Of a stretch of DNA of 64,000 nucleotides, positions 1 to 8,277 are shown one piece after another. Both the position numbers and the translations under genes were made by a program. The stretch covers positions 186,001-250,000 of the forward strand of contig CAVYAT010000002.1 of the NCBI GenBank assembly GCA_963766605.1, given 5' to 3'. This DNA comes from AC-49 sp963766605 (lineage in GTDB: Bacteria; Actinomycetota; Thermoleophilia; Solirubrobacterales; Solirubrobacteraceae). A model generated the notes under the pieces. That model was not told the DNA's origin. It saw only the letters and a program-made list of their open reading frames with translations, and ran no database searches. Numbering within the stretch: the stretch's first letter is position 1; each line of letters opens with the position of its first letter.

Positions 1-200
1 CCGAGCGCCTCGCGCCCCATTTCGCCCACGTCTGCGTGCTCGAGACCCACGAGGCGGGGCGCGCCAACCTCTACTTCTTCGCGGCCGAGGATCGTGCCGC
101 GATCCTCGTCTCCGAAGGCCACCCGTCGGTCACCTACCGCGCGGGGCGCGCGCCGACCGGCCGGTTCGCCCGCCGCAGCGACGAGCCCGCCGCCAGATAG
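1..200 (+). CDS. C-terminal fragment of an unassigned protein
   Basis: The frame open from base 3 to a TAG at 198-200 gives about 65 C-terminal residues, including HVCVLETHEAGRANLYFF and a basic tail. It has the base composition of the real genes around it and stops 9 bases before the next start, so it looks like the end of a genuine gene cut by the window edge. The ETH...GRANLYFFA pattern slightly recalls the C-terminus of spermidine-synthase-like proteins, but this is too weak for a name. Its stop codon overlaps the proposed -10 hexamer of the next gene. Confidence 0.5.
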   Translation, partial: ERLAPHFAHVCVLETHEAGRANLYFFAAEDRAAILVSEGHPSVTYRAGRAPTGRFARRSDEPAAR

Positions 201-203
201 GCT
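198..203 (+). promoter_or_regulatory. Putative leaderless -10 hexamer (TAGGCT)
   Basis: TAGGCT lies 6 bases before the ATG at 210, the distance expected if transcription starts at the start codon. The first three bases are the stop codon of the preceding gene. No -35 is recognisable. Confidence 0.4.
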
Positions 204-209
204 GCGCGC

Positions 210-1004
210 ATGGCTGTCCTGCTCGCGAGCGTCGACGACACGGTCGGGCCGCCGGAGCAGGCCGTCATCGGCGTCGGGGACGAGGGCCTGCTGCGCGGGG
301 ATGGCGTGTTCGAGGTCATCCGCCTGTTCGATGGGCGCCCGTTCGCGCTCGGGGAGCACATGGAGCGCATGAGCGGCTCGGCGCAGCGCCTGCGGCTGCC
401 GTTCGACGCCGCGGCGGTCGAGGCCCAGGCCCACGCGCTGATCGCCGCCGGCGCCGACTGCGGCGCGGGACTGATCCGGCTGGTGGTGACGCGCGGCGGG
501 CGCCGGATCGCGCTGCTGGAGTCCTCGCCCGAGCTGCCGGAGATGCTGGCGCTGGTGACGATCACCTATTCGCCGACGCGCGTGCTGGATCAGATCAAGT
601 CGCTGTCCTATGGCGCCAACATGCTGTGCTCGCGCCTGGCCCGTGAGCGCGGGGCCGACGATGCCCTACTGGTCACGCCACACGGGCGCGTGCTCGAGTT
701 TCCGACCAAGTCGTTCTTCTACGTGCTCGGCGACGGAGTGCTGTCCACACCGCCGCTGAGCGAGCACATCCTCGACTCGATCACCCGCCGCCACGTGCTC
801 GCCGCGACCGACGTACGCGAACGCTCGCTGACGAGCGACGAGCTCGGCGACGTGCAGGAGGCGTTTGCCGCCTCGACGCTGCGTGAGGTCCATCCGGTGC
901 GCCGCATCGACGACCGCGACCTGCCCGCCGCTCCCGGGCCGGTCACCGAAGCCGCGGCCGACGCCGTCTCGGCGCGCGTCGCCGAGCTGCTGTCCAGCGC
1001 CTGA
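210..1004 (+). CDS. Class IV PLP aminotransferase (PabC/IlvE-like)
   Basis: A 264-residue fold-type IV PLP enzyme, the family of branched-chain aminotransferases and 4-amino-4-deoxychorismate lyase. The N-terminal GDEGLLRGDGVFEVIRLFDG is the family entry motif. K130 or close, in QIKSLSYGANM, is the expected Schiff-base lysine, followed by ARERGADDALLVTPHGRVLEF and the phosphate-binding SITRRHVL. The usual E-x-S-x-SN-F segment reads EFPTKSFFYV, so the substrate loop is atypical. Length favours aminodeoxychorismate lyase or a short D-/L-aminotransferase. It overlaps the next gene by one base (TGATG), so the two are probably co-transcribed. The exact substrate is not determinable. Confidence 0.85.
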   Translation: MAVLLASVDDTVGPPEQAVIGVGDEGLLRGDGVFEVIRLFDGRPFALGEHMERMSGSAQRLRLPFDAAAVEAQAHALIAAGADCGAGLIRLVVTRGGRRIALLESSPELPEMLALVTITYSPTRVLDQIKSLSYGANMLCSRLARERGADDALLVTPHGRVLEFPTKSFFYVLGDGVLSTPPLSEHILDSITRRHVLAATDVRERSLTSDELGDVQEAFAASTLREVHPVRRIDDRDLPAAPGPVTEAAADAVSARVAELLSSA

Positions 1005-2077
1005 TGAAGATCCTGACCGTCATCGGCAACCGCCCGCAGTTCGTCAAGGCGGCGGCGGTCTCACGGCAGCTGCGCCGCGTCCACACGGAGGTCCTGGTCC
1101 ACACCGGTCAGCACTACGACGATGACCTGTCGACCGTCTTCATCGAAGAGCTGCGCGTGCCGGCGCCCGAGCACGAGCTGCGCCTCGGCGATGGAACCAA
1201 CACCGAGCAGACGGCGCGGATGCTCGACGCGCTGGGGCCGCTGATCGCGGGCGAGGCGCCCGACCTGGTGCTGGTCTACGGCGACACGAACTCGACGCTC
1301 GCCGGCGCGCTGGCCGCAGCGCAGGCCCAGATCCCGGTCGCCCATGTCGAGGCCGGGATGCGCTCGTTTGATCGCGCGATGCCCGAGGAGCTCAACCGCG
1401 TGTTGACCGACCACGCCTCGGACCTGTTGCTGTGCTCGTCGCAGACCGCCGTCGACAACCTGGCGGCCGAGCGGATCGCCGGCGCCGTGCAGCTGGTCGG
1501 CGACGTGATGATCGACGTCGCGCTGCTCGTCCGCGACCGCGCGCTGGCCGACGACCGCGCGCTTGCGCGCGCCGACGTCAAGCCGGGGCGCTACGTGCTG
1601 GCCACCGCGCATCGCGCCGGCAACGTCGACGATCCGCAGCGGCTGCGCGCCCTGGTCGACCTGCTGCTCGGCCTCGGGACGACGGTTGTGCTGCCGTTGC
1701 ATCCGCGGACGCACACGCGCCTGCACGCGGCCGGGCTGCTCGAGACGCTGCGCGGCGCCAAGAACGTGCGCCTGACGCCGCCGCTGGGCTATATGGCCTT
1801 CTCGGCCCTGCTGCTTCGCGCGCGCGCCGTCCTGACCGACTCCGGCGGCGTGCAGAAGGAGGCCTACGTCGCCGGCATCCCGTGCGTCACGCTGCGCGAC
1901 ACGACCGAGTGGGTCGAAACGGTCGACGCCGGCTGGAACGTGCTCGTCGGTCTCGACGCGGCGGCGGCGCGCGCGGCGCTGGACCGCGAGCCGCCCGCCC
2001 AGCGCCCCGAGCTCTACGGCGACGGCAGGGCCGGCGAGCGCGTGGTGGAAGCGCTCACGGCGTTCCGATCCCCGTGA
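1004..2077 (+). CDS. wecB: UDP-N-acetylglucosamine 2-epimerase (non-hydrolysing)
   Basis: This cytoplasmic enzyme interconverts UDP-GlcNAc and UDP-ManNAc, or the 2,3-diacetamido uronic analogue in WbpI-type proteins. The 357 residues have the GT-B-like fold signature IGNRPQFVKAAAV at the start. Expected catalytic residues are present: D94 in VYGDTNST, E116 in HVEAGMR, the acidic pair in MPEELNR and the histidine of TAHRAGN. The C-terminal SGGVQKEA loop binds the nucleotide. Length is normal. It converges on and overlaps by 23 bases the UDP-sugar dehydrogenase, which would use its product. Assignment as WecB or WbpI depends on the substrate, which the sequence does not settle. Confidence 0.93.
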   Translation: MKILTVIGNRPQFVKAAAVSRQLRRVHTEVLVHTGQHYDDDLSTVFIEELRVPAPEHELRLGDGTNTEQTARMLDALGPLIAGEAPDLVLVYGDTNSTLAGALAAAQAQIPVAHVEAGMRSFDRAMPEELNRVLTDHASDLLLCSSQTAVDNLAAERIAGAVQLVGDVMIDVALLVRDRALADDRALARADVKPGRYVLATAHRAGNVDDPQRLRALVDLLLGLGTTVVLPLHPRTHTRLHAAGLLETLRGAKNVRLTPPLGYMAFSALLLRARAVLTDSGGVQKEAYVAGIPCVTLRDTTEWVETVDAGWNVLVGLDAAAARAALDREPPAQRPELYGDGRAGERVVEALTAFRSP

Positions 2078-3311
2078 CCGCGACGCCGGCCGCGGCGAAC
2101 GCCGCGCGGTCGACGATGGCGCGGCCGTCGACGATCGCCCGCACGCCGGGCAGCGCGGCCGGCGTGAGCGCGCGGTACGCGGCGTGGTCGGTCTGCACGA
2201 TCGCGCCATCGGCCGGCCCGCCGTCGTCGGGCTCGAAGCCCAGCGCGCGCAGCTCGCCGTCGTCGTACAGCGGGTCGCGGGCGACCGCCGTCGCTCCCGC
2301 CTGCGTCAGCACGTCGCGCAGCGCGAACGCGCCGGAGAACGCCGTCTCCTTGACGCCGCCCCGGTAGGCGACGCCCAGGATCAGCACGCGCGCGCCGCGC
2401 AGGTCGCCGCCCAGCCCGTCGGCCAGCAGCTTCACCGCGTAGGCCGGCATCGCCTCGTTGACCTCGCGCCCGACCGCGGGCAGCCGCGCGTCGCCGTCGC
2501 CGGCCAGGTAGAAGCGCGGGTAGACCGGGATGCAGTGGCCGCCAACCGCCACCCCGGGCCGGTGCACGTGGCTGTAGGGCTGGCTGTTGGCCGCGTCGAT
2601 GACCGCCTGAATGTCGATGCCCAGCCGATCGGCGTGGCGGGCGAACTCGTTGGCCAGGGCGATGTTGACGTCCCGGTACGTCGTCTCCACGAGCTTGGTC
2701 AGCTCCGCGGCCTCGGCCCCGCCCATCTCGCGAACCTCGGGTTCGACGAACTGGCGGTACAGCTCGGCGGCGCGGGCCTCACTGGCGTCGTCGAGGCCGC
2801 CGACGAGCTTGGGGTAGCGGCCGAGGTCGCGCAGCGCCGTGCCGCTGGAGATCCGCTCGGGCGAGAAGGCGACGTGGAAGTCGGCGCCTGCGCTCAGGCC
2901 GCTCGCCGCCTCGAGCGCCGGGGCGAAGCGACCGCGCGTCGTGCCGACGGGGACCGTCGTCTCCAGCACGACGGTCGTCCCGGGGCGCAGGCCGGCGCCG
3001 ATCGCCTGCGCGACGGCGTCCAGCGCGTCCCACACGGGCTCGCCATGGTCGTCGACGAGCAGCGGCGGTACGGCGACGACGAGCTCGGGTCCGTCGGCCA
3101 CGGCGGCCGTCGTGTCGGCTGTCGCGCGGACCGGGGTGGAGGCGAGGATCTGGTCGAGCCCCGGCTCGTTGGGGAACGGCGCACGGCCGTCGTTGACCGC
3201 CTCGACGACGCTCGGGTCGATGTCGGCGCCGACCACCTCGTGTCCGCTGCGGGCGATCAGCGCCGCCAGCGGCAGCCCGACCTTGCCCAGCGCGACGACG
3301 ACCGCCCTCAC
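2055..3311 (-). CDS. UDP-N-acetyl-hexosamine 6-dehydrogenase (WecC/WbpA-like)
   Basis: An NAD-dependent, four-electron oxidation of the C6 hydroxyl of a UDP-sugar to the uronic acid. The 418 residues show an N-terminal Rossmann segment, VALGKVGLPLA, where the first glycine of GxGxxG is alanine. They also have FSPERISSG, the central helix ELTKLVETTYRDVNIALANE, and the catalytic cysteine C260 in GVAVGGHCIPVYP. The pattern is that of the UDP-ManNAc/UDP-GlcNAc dehydrogenase subgroup rather than UDP-glucose dehydrogenase. The GTG start overlaps the stop of the upstream Gfo/Idh gene (GTGA), so both are in one operon. Confidence 0.92.
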   Translation of the reverse strand: MRAVVVALGKVGLPLAALIARSGHEVVGADIDPSVVEAVNDGRAPFPNEPGLDQILASTPVRATADTTAAVADGPELVVAVPPLLVDDHGEPVWDALDAVAQAIGAGLRPGTTVVLETTVPVGTTRGRFAPALEAASGLSAGADFHVAFSPERISSGTALRDLGRYPKLVGGLDDASEARAAELYRQFVEPEVREMGGAEAAELTKLVETTYRDVNIALANEFARHADRLGIDIQAVIDAANSQPYSHVHRPGVAVGGHCIPVYPRFYLAGDGDARLPAVGREVNEAMPAYAVKLLADGLGGDLRGARVLILGVAYRGGVKETAFSGAFALRDVLTQAGATAVARDPLYDDGELRALGFEPDDGGPADGAIVQTDHAAYRALTPAALPGVRAIVDGRAIVDRAAFAAAGVAVTGIGTP

Positions 3312-4315
3312 GCCAGATGCACCGTCTCGCCGGTGCGGGCGCTGCGCAGCACGGCGTCGGCGACGGTCACCGTCTCCAGCCCCTCGGCCAGCGTGACGAC
3401 CGCGGCGCCCGGCTCGCCGCGCAGCAGCGCGCAGAACGCCTCCAGCTCGAGCAGCAGCGGCTCACGGCGCTGCAGGGCAAAACGGGTCGCGTCGCCCTCG
3501 CTGACGCCCTTCAACGCCTGCGCGGCGTCCCACGACGACGTCACCTGGCCGTTGCGGTACAGCGTCAGGTCGGCGGTCAGCGTGTCGGCCTCGAGCATCC
3601 CCTGCTCGCCGAGCACGCGCGTGCGCCGCACCTTGGTCGGTGACACCCAGTCGACGATGCAGTTGAACGCGACGTCGTTGGCCAGGCGGCCGGTGACGAG
3701 CACCAGGTCCTCGTGCTCGCGGCGGATCTGGTGCTTGGTCTGGGCGGCGACCGACACCACCGGCGCACCGCCGAGCCAGCGCACGAGGTCGAGGTCGTGG
3801 GTGGCGAGGTCCATGACGACGCCGACGTCGCGGACGCGGTCGGGGAACGGCCCGACGCGTTCGGTGCGCACGAGGAACACGTCACCGAGCTCGGACATCC
3901 GGTCGCGCAGCGCGACCAGCGACGGGTTGCTGCGCTCGACGTGCCCGACCGCCGCGTGCACCCCGGCGAGGTTGACGATCTCGATCAGCTCGCGCGCCTC
4001 GTCGGCCGTCGCGGCGAGCGGCTTCTCGACCAGCACGTTGACGCCCGCGCCGGCGAGCGCGCGGACGGCCGGCAGGTGCTCCTCGGTCGGGACGGCGACG
4101 ACCGCGAACTCCGGCGCACCCGAGGCCAGCAGCTCGTCGATCGACCCGAACAGCGAGCTGGCCGGGACCGCGCCGAAGCGGTCGCCCGCCGGGTCGACGG
4201 CGCCCGCGAAGCGCACGTCGGGCATCGACTGCAGCAGCCGCGCGTGGTGGCGCCCGATCATGCCGAGCCCGAGCACCGCGCCTCGCAGCGCGGGTGAGGA
4301 GGGGGTGCCGGTCAC
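3308..4315 (-). CDS. Gfo/Idh/MocA oxidoreductase (WbpB/WlbA-like)
   Basis: A 335-residue NAD(P)-dependent sugar oxidoreductase. It has the N-terminal Rossmann motif GLGMIGRHHARLL, then NVLVEKPLAATADEA with the family EKP catalytic lysine, then a C-terminal substrate domain. The neighbours suggest oxidation of C3 of a UDP-N-acetyl-hexuronic acid, as WbpB does in UDP-ManNAc(3NAc)A synthesis. I chose the GTG at 4315 because it leaves only a few residues before the Rossmann strand and because a minus-strand TACCCT lies 9 bases upstream. Upstream in-frame codons run into the divergent acetyltransferase. The role is inferred from context. Confidence 0.85.
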   Translation of the reverse strand: MTGTPSSPALRGAVLGLGMIGRHHARLLQSMPDVRFAGAVDPAGDRFGAVPASSLFGSIDELLASGAPEFAVVAVPTEEHLPAVRALAGAGVNVLVEKPLAATADEARELIEIVNLAGVHAAVGHVERSNPSLVALRDRMSELGDVFLVRTERVGPFPDRVRDVGVVMDLATHDLDLVRWLGGAPVVSVAAQTKHQIRREHEDLVLVTGRLANDVAFNCIVDWVSPTKVRRTRVLGEQGMLEADTLTADLTLYRNGQVTSSWDAAQALKGVSEGDATRFALQRREPLLLELEAFCALLRGEPGAAVVTLAEGLETVTVADAVLRSARTGETVHLA

Positions 4316-4323
4316 GACCCATC

Positions 4324-4330
4324 TAGGGTA
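4324..4330. promoter_or_regulatory. Overlapping divergent -10 hexamers
   Basis: The seven bases TAGGGTA read TAGGGT on the plus strand, 7 bases before the ATG at 4337, and TACCCT on the minus strand, 9 bases before the GTG at 4315. Only 21 bases separate the two start codons and neither has a Shine-Dalgarno sequence, so both transcripts would be leaderless and share one melting site. Confidence 0.55.
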
Positions 4331-4336
4331 TCCGGC

Positions 4337-5041
4337 ATGGCCGATGCAGATGCCCCCGGGCTGGTGCTGAGCCCCGACGCCACGGTCGGCGATGGAGTGA
4401 CGTTCGGCGCGCACGTCGTCGTGCACGCGGGCGTCGTGATCGGCGACGGCGTGACGATCCAGGATGGCGTGATCCTCGGCAAGGCGCCGAAGCTCGGCCC
4501 GCGCTCGAGCACGGCCGCCGTGGGCGACGAGCCGCTGCGGATCGGCGACGGCGCGGCGATCTGCGCGCAGGCGATCGTGTTCGCAGGCGCGACGATCGGC
4601 GCGGGCGCGATCATCGGTGACCAGGCCTACGTGCGCGAGCGTGCGCGGATCGGGGCCGGCACGATCATCGGCCGTGGCACCTGCATCGACAACGACGTCG
4701 TGATCGGCGACCGCGTCCGCGTGCAGACCCAGGTCTACCTGACCGGCTTCAGCGTCGTCGAGGACGATGTCTTCGTCGGCCCGTGCGCGATGACGACCAA
4801 CGACGACACGATGGGGCGCCACGGCTCCGATCTCGTCCTGCGCGGGCCGACGCTGCGCCGCGGCTGCCGGATCGGCGGCGGCGCGGTGCTCGTACCGGGC
4901 GTCGAGGTCGGCGCCGAGGCGTTCGTCGCCGCCGGCGCCGTCGTCACCAACGACGTCCCCGCGGGCGCGGTCGTCATGGGCGTCCCGGCGCGCGTCGTGC
5001 GCCAGGTGCCCGACGCCGACCGGCTCGGAACCTCCGGCTGA
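4337..5041 (+). CDS. Hexapeptide-repeat acetyltransferase (WbpD-like)
   Basis: A 234-residue left-handed beta-helix protein. Repeats of the type [IV]-G-x-x-x-x run almost from end to end (for example IGDGVTIQDGVI and IGAGAIIGDQAYV). A loop, VGPCAMTTNDDTMGRHG, sits near residues 150-165, and the C-terminus ends with VVMGVPARVVR, typical of CoA-dependent sugar O/N-acetyltransferases. In this neighbourhood it is most like WbpD/WlbB, which N-acetylates a 3-amino UDP-hexuronic acid. It is divergent from the Gfo/Idh gene and shares its promoter region. The aminotransferase (WbpE) needed before this step is not in the window. Acceptor identity is inferred. Confidence 0.82.
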   Translation: MADADAPGLVLSPDATVGDGVTFGAHVVVHAGVVIGDGVTIQDGVILGKAPKLGPRSSTAAVGDEPLRIGDGAAICAQAIVFAGATIGAGAIIGDQAYVRERARIGAGTIIGRGTCIDNDVVIGDRVRVQTQVYLTGFSVVEDDVFVGPCAMTTNDDTMGRHGSDLVLRGPTLRRGCRIGGGAVLVPGVEVGAEAFVAAGAVVTNDVPAGAVVMGVPARVVRQVPDADRLGTSG

Positions 5042-5047
5042 CCGTCC

Positions 5048-6349
5048 CTACGCCGCGCGCGGGATCGCGTCGCCGGCGTCGTCGGCCCACACGATCTGCT
5101 CCCGGCCGGGGCCGACGCCGACGAGCACGACCTTGACTCCGACCTGCTCCTCGATGAAGCGCAGGTACTCGCGGGCGGCCCTCGGCAGGTCGCCGGGGGT
5201 CCGGCACTCGCCGAGATCCTCGCTCCAGCCGTCGAGCTCGATCAGATCGCCCCGCGCGTGGTGCAGGACCGACTGGTGGTAGGGGAACGTTGAGAACCGC
5301 GCCTCGTCGGGGCCGCGGTAGCTGGTGGCGACGGAGATCCGGTCGAACCCGGTCAGGACGTCGAGCTTGGTGATCGCGAGGTGGGTGAGGCCGTTGATGC
5401 GCGCGGCGTAGCGCAGCGCGACGATGTCGAGCCAGCCGGTGCGTCGCGGACGCCCGGTCGTCGTGCCGAACTCGCCCCCGGCGGTGCGGATGCGCTCGCC
5501 GACCTCGTCGTCGAGCTCGGTCGGGAACGGGCCGGCGCCGACGCGCGTCGCGTAGGCCTTGCTGACGCCCCACACCTGGTCGATGTCCTTCGGTCCGACG
5601 CCGGCGCCGATGCACGCCCCGCCGGCCACCGGGTTGGACGACGTCACGAACGGATAGGTCCCGTGGTCGATGTCCAGCAGCGTCGCCTGGGCGCCCTCGA
5701 AGATCACCGTCGCGCCGGCGTCGAGCATCTCCCAGGCCAGCGCCGCGGTGTCGGCGATGTGCTGCTCGAGGCGATGGCCGTAGGTCAGGTACTCCTCGGC
5801 CATCGAGAACAGGTCGATGTCCTTGGCGTACGGCCGTAGCATCAGCTTCTTGGGGTCCAGGGCCGCGGCGATCTTCTTCTTGAGGATCTTCTCGTCGAGC
5901 AGGTCCTGCATGCGGATTCCCAGCCGCGCGACCTTGTCGGCATAGCACGGGCCGATGCCGCGCTTGGTCGTGCCGATCTCGAGCTTGCCGAGCTTCGCCT
6001 CGCCCGCGTGGTCGAGCAGCAGGTGGTAGGGCATGATCACGTGCGCGTTGGCCGACACCTTCAGCGCGTCGACGTCGACGCCGCGGTGGCGCAGCCCGTC
6101 GATCTCCTCGCACAGGACCTTCGGGTCGATCACGACGCCGTTGCCGATGATGCAGCGCTTGCCCGGGTAGAGGATCCCGGACGGGATCAGGTGGAACTTC
6201 CACGTCTCGCCGTCGCGGACGATCGTGTGGCCGGCGTTGTTGCCGCCCTGGAAGCGGATCACGCCCTCGGCCCGCTCTGCGAGCAGGTCGACGACCTTTC
6301 CCTTCCCTTCGTCGCCCCATTGGGCGCCCACGATGACGATGCCGGGCAT
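5048..6349 (-). CDS. purA: Adenylosuccinate synthetase
   Basis: PurA makes adenylosuccinate from IMP, aspartate and GTP, the first committed step to AMP. The 433 residues are close to the usual 427-430 and nearly every family block is clear. The glycine-rich loop WGDEGKGKVVDLL is at residues 11-23, followed by QGGNNAGHT, the IMP-binding GTTKRGIGPCYADK, VIFEGAQATLLDIDHGTYPFVTSSN and GRPRRTGWLDIVALRYA. The start ATG is family-typical. It lies downstream of dnaB with a 30-base gap that may carry its own -10, and it converges with the acetyltransferase, leaving a 6-base gap. Confidence 0.98.
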   Translation of the reverse strand: MPGIVIVGAQWGDEGKGKVVDLLAERAEGVIRFQGGNNAGHTIVRDGETWKFHLIPSGILYPGKRCIIGNGVVIDPKVLCEEIDGLRHRGVDVDALKVSANAHVIMPYHLLLDHAGEAKLGKLEIGTTKRGIGPCYADKVARLGIRMQDLLDEKILKKKIAAALDPKKLMLRPYAKDIDLFSMAEEYLTYGHRLEQHIADTAALAWEMLDAGATVIFEGAQATLLDIDHGTYPFVTSSNPVAGGACIGAGVGPKDIDQVWGVSKAYATRVGAGPFPTELDDEVGERIRTAGGEFGTTTGRPRRTGWLDIVALRYAARINGLTHLAITKLDVLTGFDRISVATSYRGPDEARFSTFPYHQSVLHHARGDLIELDGWSEDLGECRTPGDLPRAAREYLRFIEEQVGVKVVLVGVGPGREQIVWADDAGDAIPRAA

Positions 6350-6359
6350 GGCGGCAGGA

Positions 6360-6365
6360 AGTGTA
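6360..6365 (-). promoter_or_regulatory. Possible -10 (TACACT) before purA
   Basis: TACACT on the minus strand sits 10 bases before the purA ATG, between dnaB and purA. It fits the TAnnnT pattern seen elsewhere in the window, but the gene could also be read from upstream. Confidence 0.3.
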
Positions 6366-6379
6366 GGGAGGCGGAGCGC

Positions 6380-7762
6380 TCAGGCGGCGACGCGGGCGAT
6401 ACCCAGGAACCGCGGGTACTCGGGCTGGAACGTCACATTGACCGTCCCGAGGCCGCCATTGCGGTGCTTGGAGATGATCAGCTCGGCCTCGCCGGGATGC
6501 TCGGTCGTCTCGGGGAAGTAGTACTCGTCGCGGTAGATGAACATCACGAGGTCGGCGTCCTGCTCGATCTGGCCCGACTCGCGCAGGTCCGAGAGCTGCG
6601 GGCGCTTGTCCGTCGCCGAACGCGACTCGACGGCACGCGACAGCTGGCTCAGCGCGATCACCGGGACGTTCAGCTCGCGGGCGAGGATCTTCAGTCCGCG
6701 ACTCATCTCGCCGACCTGCTGGACGCGGCTGTCGTAGCCGGGCTCGGGACGCATCAGCTGGAGGTAGTCGACGATGATCATTCCCAGGCCGCCCGGGTGC
6801 TGGCTGTGCAGCCGCCGCGCCTTGGCCCGGATCTCCATGATCCCGATGTCCGAGGAGTCGTCGACGTACAGCGGCGCGACGTCGTAGCGGCCGGCCGTCT
6901 CGAGCACCTTCTTCCACGCGCGCTCGTTCTTCAGCCGGCCCTTGCGCAGGTCGTCGCCCTTGATCGACGCCTGCGACGCGATGAAGCGCTGGGCCAGCTC
7001 GGCCTCGGACATCTCGAGGCTGAACAGAGCGACGGCGCGCGGATCGCCGGGGCTCAGCGCGACGTTCTCGGCCATGTTGGTGACGAGGCTCGACTTCCCC
7101 ATCGACGGGCGCGCCGCGATGATGATCAGGTTGCCGGGCTGGAAGCCGCCGGTGATCTCGTCGAGGTCGCCGAAGCCCGACGGCGTGCCGGTCAGCGAGC
7201 TGCCGTGCTTGCTCAGCTCCTGCCACTTCTCGATCTCGTGATGCAGGACCTCGCCGACGAGCACGAAGTCCTTGGTGCGGTCGTCGTGGGCGACCTCGAG
7301 GATCCCGCGCTCGGCCAGCTCGACGATGTCGCGCGGCAGCGCCTCGTGGTTGAGGACCGAGGACTGGATCTCGTAGGTCTTGTTCAGCAGCCGCCGCAGC
7401 AGCGCGTGCTCGCGGACGATGCGCCCGTAGCGCCGGGCGTTGCCGACCGCGGGGACGGCGCCCGTCAGCCCGTCGATCTCCGCCTCGCCGCCGGCCTCGT
7501 CCAGCTTGCCCCGCGACCGCAGGTGCTCGGTGACGGTGAGCCGGTCGATCGGCTCGGCCGAGTTGTAGAGCTCGAGCATCGACTCGTAGATCAGCTGGTG
7601 GCGGCCGCGGTAGAAGTCCTCGGGCCGCAGGCCTTCCTCGATGACGAGGCCGTAGACCGATTTCTCCGACAGCAGGATCGCGCCGAGCACCGACTGCTCG
7701 GCCTCGAGCGAGTGCGGTGGAGCGAGACCGACCTGCGGTGGCGATTGGGGCTCGGCGGACAT
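6380..7762 (-). CDS. dnaB: Replicative DNA helicase DnaB
   Basis: The hexameric helicase of the replication fork. The 460 residues show the N-terminal primase-interaction domain (SLEAEQSVLGAILL) and the linker. The RecA-like motor has Walker A in ARPSMGKSS near residues 217-225, Walker B in MIIVDYLQLM, SQLSRAVESR, and the terminal arginine region KHRNGG. I chose the ATG at 7762. A longer in-frame start would overlap rplI and add non-conserved residues, and a TAGCGT hexamer lies 8 bases before this ATG. No intein is visible. It is at the 3' end of the ribosomal-protein block. Confidence 0.97.
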   Translation of the reverse strand: MSAEPQSPPQVGLAPPHSLEAEQSVLGAILLSEKSVYGLVIEEGLRPEDFYRGRHQLIYESMLELYNSAEPIDRLTVTEHLRSRGKLDEAGGEAEIDGLTGAVPAVGNARRYGRIVREHALLRRLLNKTYEIQSSVLNHEALPRDIVELAERGILEVAHDDRTKDFVLVGEVLHHEIEKWQELSKHGSSLTGTPSGFGDLDEITGGFQPGNLIIIAARPSMGKSSLVTNMAENVALSPGDPRAVALFSLEMSEAELAQRFIASQASIKGDDLRKGRLKNERAWKKVLETAGRYDVAPLYVDDSSDIGIMEIRAKARRLHSQHPGGLGMIIVDYLQLMRPEPGYDSRVQQVGEMSRGLKILARELNVPVIALSQLSRAVESRSATDKRPQLSDLRESGQIEQDADLVMFIYRDEYYFPETTEHPGEAELIISKHRNGGLGTVNVTFQPEYPRFLGIARVAA

Positions 7763-7770
7763 CGGCAGCG

Positions 7771-7776
7771 ACGCTA
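7771..7776 (-). promoter_or_regulatory. Putative leaderless -10 (TAGCGT) for dnaB
   Basis: TAGCGT lies 8 bases upstream of the dnaB ATG in the 58-base gap after rplI. No Shine-Dalgarno sequence is visible, which fits a leaderless internal promoter in the operon. Confidence 0.4.
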
Positions 7777-7820
7777 GCGCGCGCCGCGGAAAGACGCACG
7801 GGCCGAGCCCGTAATAAGCG

Positions 7821-8273
7821 CTACTTCTGCTCGACGACCATGGTCTTGACGGTGGCGGTGACGCCGTCACCAACCTCGACCACGACCATGTAGGTGCCGA
7901 CGTTTCGGATCGGCTCGTCGAGGTGGATCTTGCGGCGATCGATCTCGACGCCGCGCGCTTCCTGGATCGCGGCGGCGATGTCCGCGTTGGTGACCGAGCC
8001 GAACAGGCGGCCGTCGTCGCCGGCCTGCTGGGCGATCGTCAGGACCGTCTTGCTCAGCGTCGCCGCCTTCTCCTCGGCCGCCTCGTGCGCGGCTGCGACG
8101 GCGCGCTCCTGGGCCTGATGGCGACGGCCCGCCTCTTCGAGCGCGCCCTTGGTCGCCACCTGGGCGAGCTTGCGCGGCAGCAGGTAGTTGCGCAGGTAGC
8201 CCTTGCTGACGTCGACGACAGCGCCGCGCTCGCCGAGCGACTCGACGTCCTCGAGCAGGATCGCCTCGGGCAT
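7821..8273 (-). CDS. rplI: 50S ribosomal protein bL9
   Basis: A 150-residue bL9. It binds 23S rRNA domain V with its N-terminal domain, seen here as ILLEDVESLGERGAVVDVSKGYLRNYLLPRKLA. It has the long connecting helix rich in Ala, Glu and Gln, and the C-terminal domain ending VVVEVGDGVTATVKTMVV. Full length for the family. The ATG at 8273 is 4 bases after the rpsR stop, so the two are translationally close. Confidence 0.97.
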   Translation of the reverse strand: MPEAILLEDVESLGERGAVVDVSKGYLRNYLLPRKLAQVATKGALEEAGRRHQAQERAVAAAHEAAEEKAATLSKTVLTIAQQAGDDGRLFGSVTNADIAAAIQEARGVEIDRRKIHLDEPIRNVGTYMVVVEVGDGVTATVKTMVVEQK

Positions 8274-8277
8274 CGCT

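Noticed and set aside
210..1004. Calling the class IV aminotransferase the missing WbpE
   Set aside because: WbpE is a fold-type I (DegT/DnrJ) aminotransferase. The motifs here are clearly fold-type IV, so it is mentioned only as a possible replacement.
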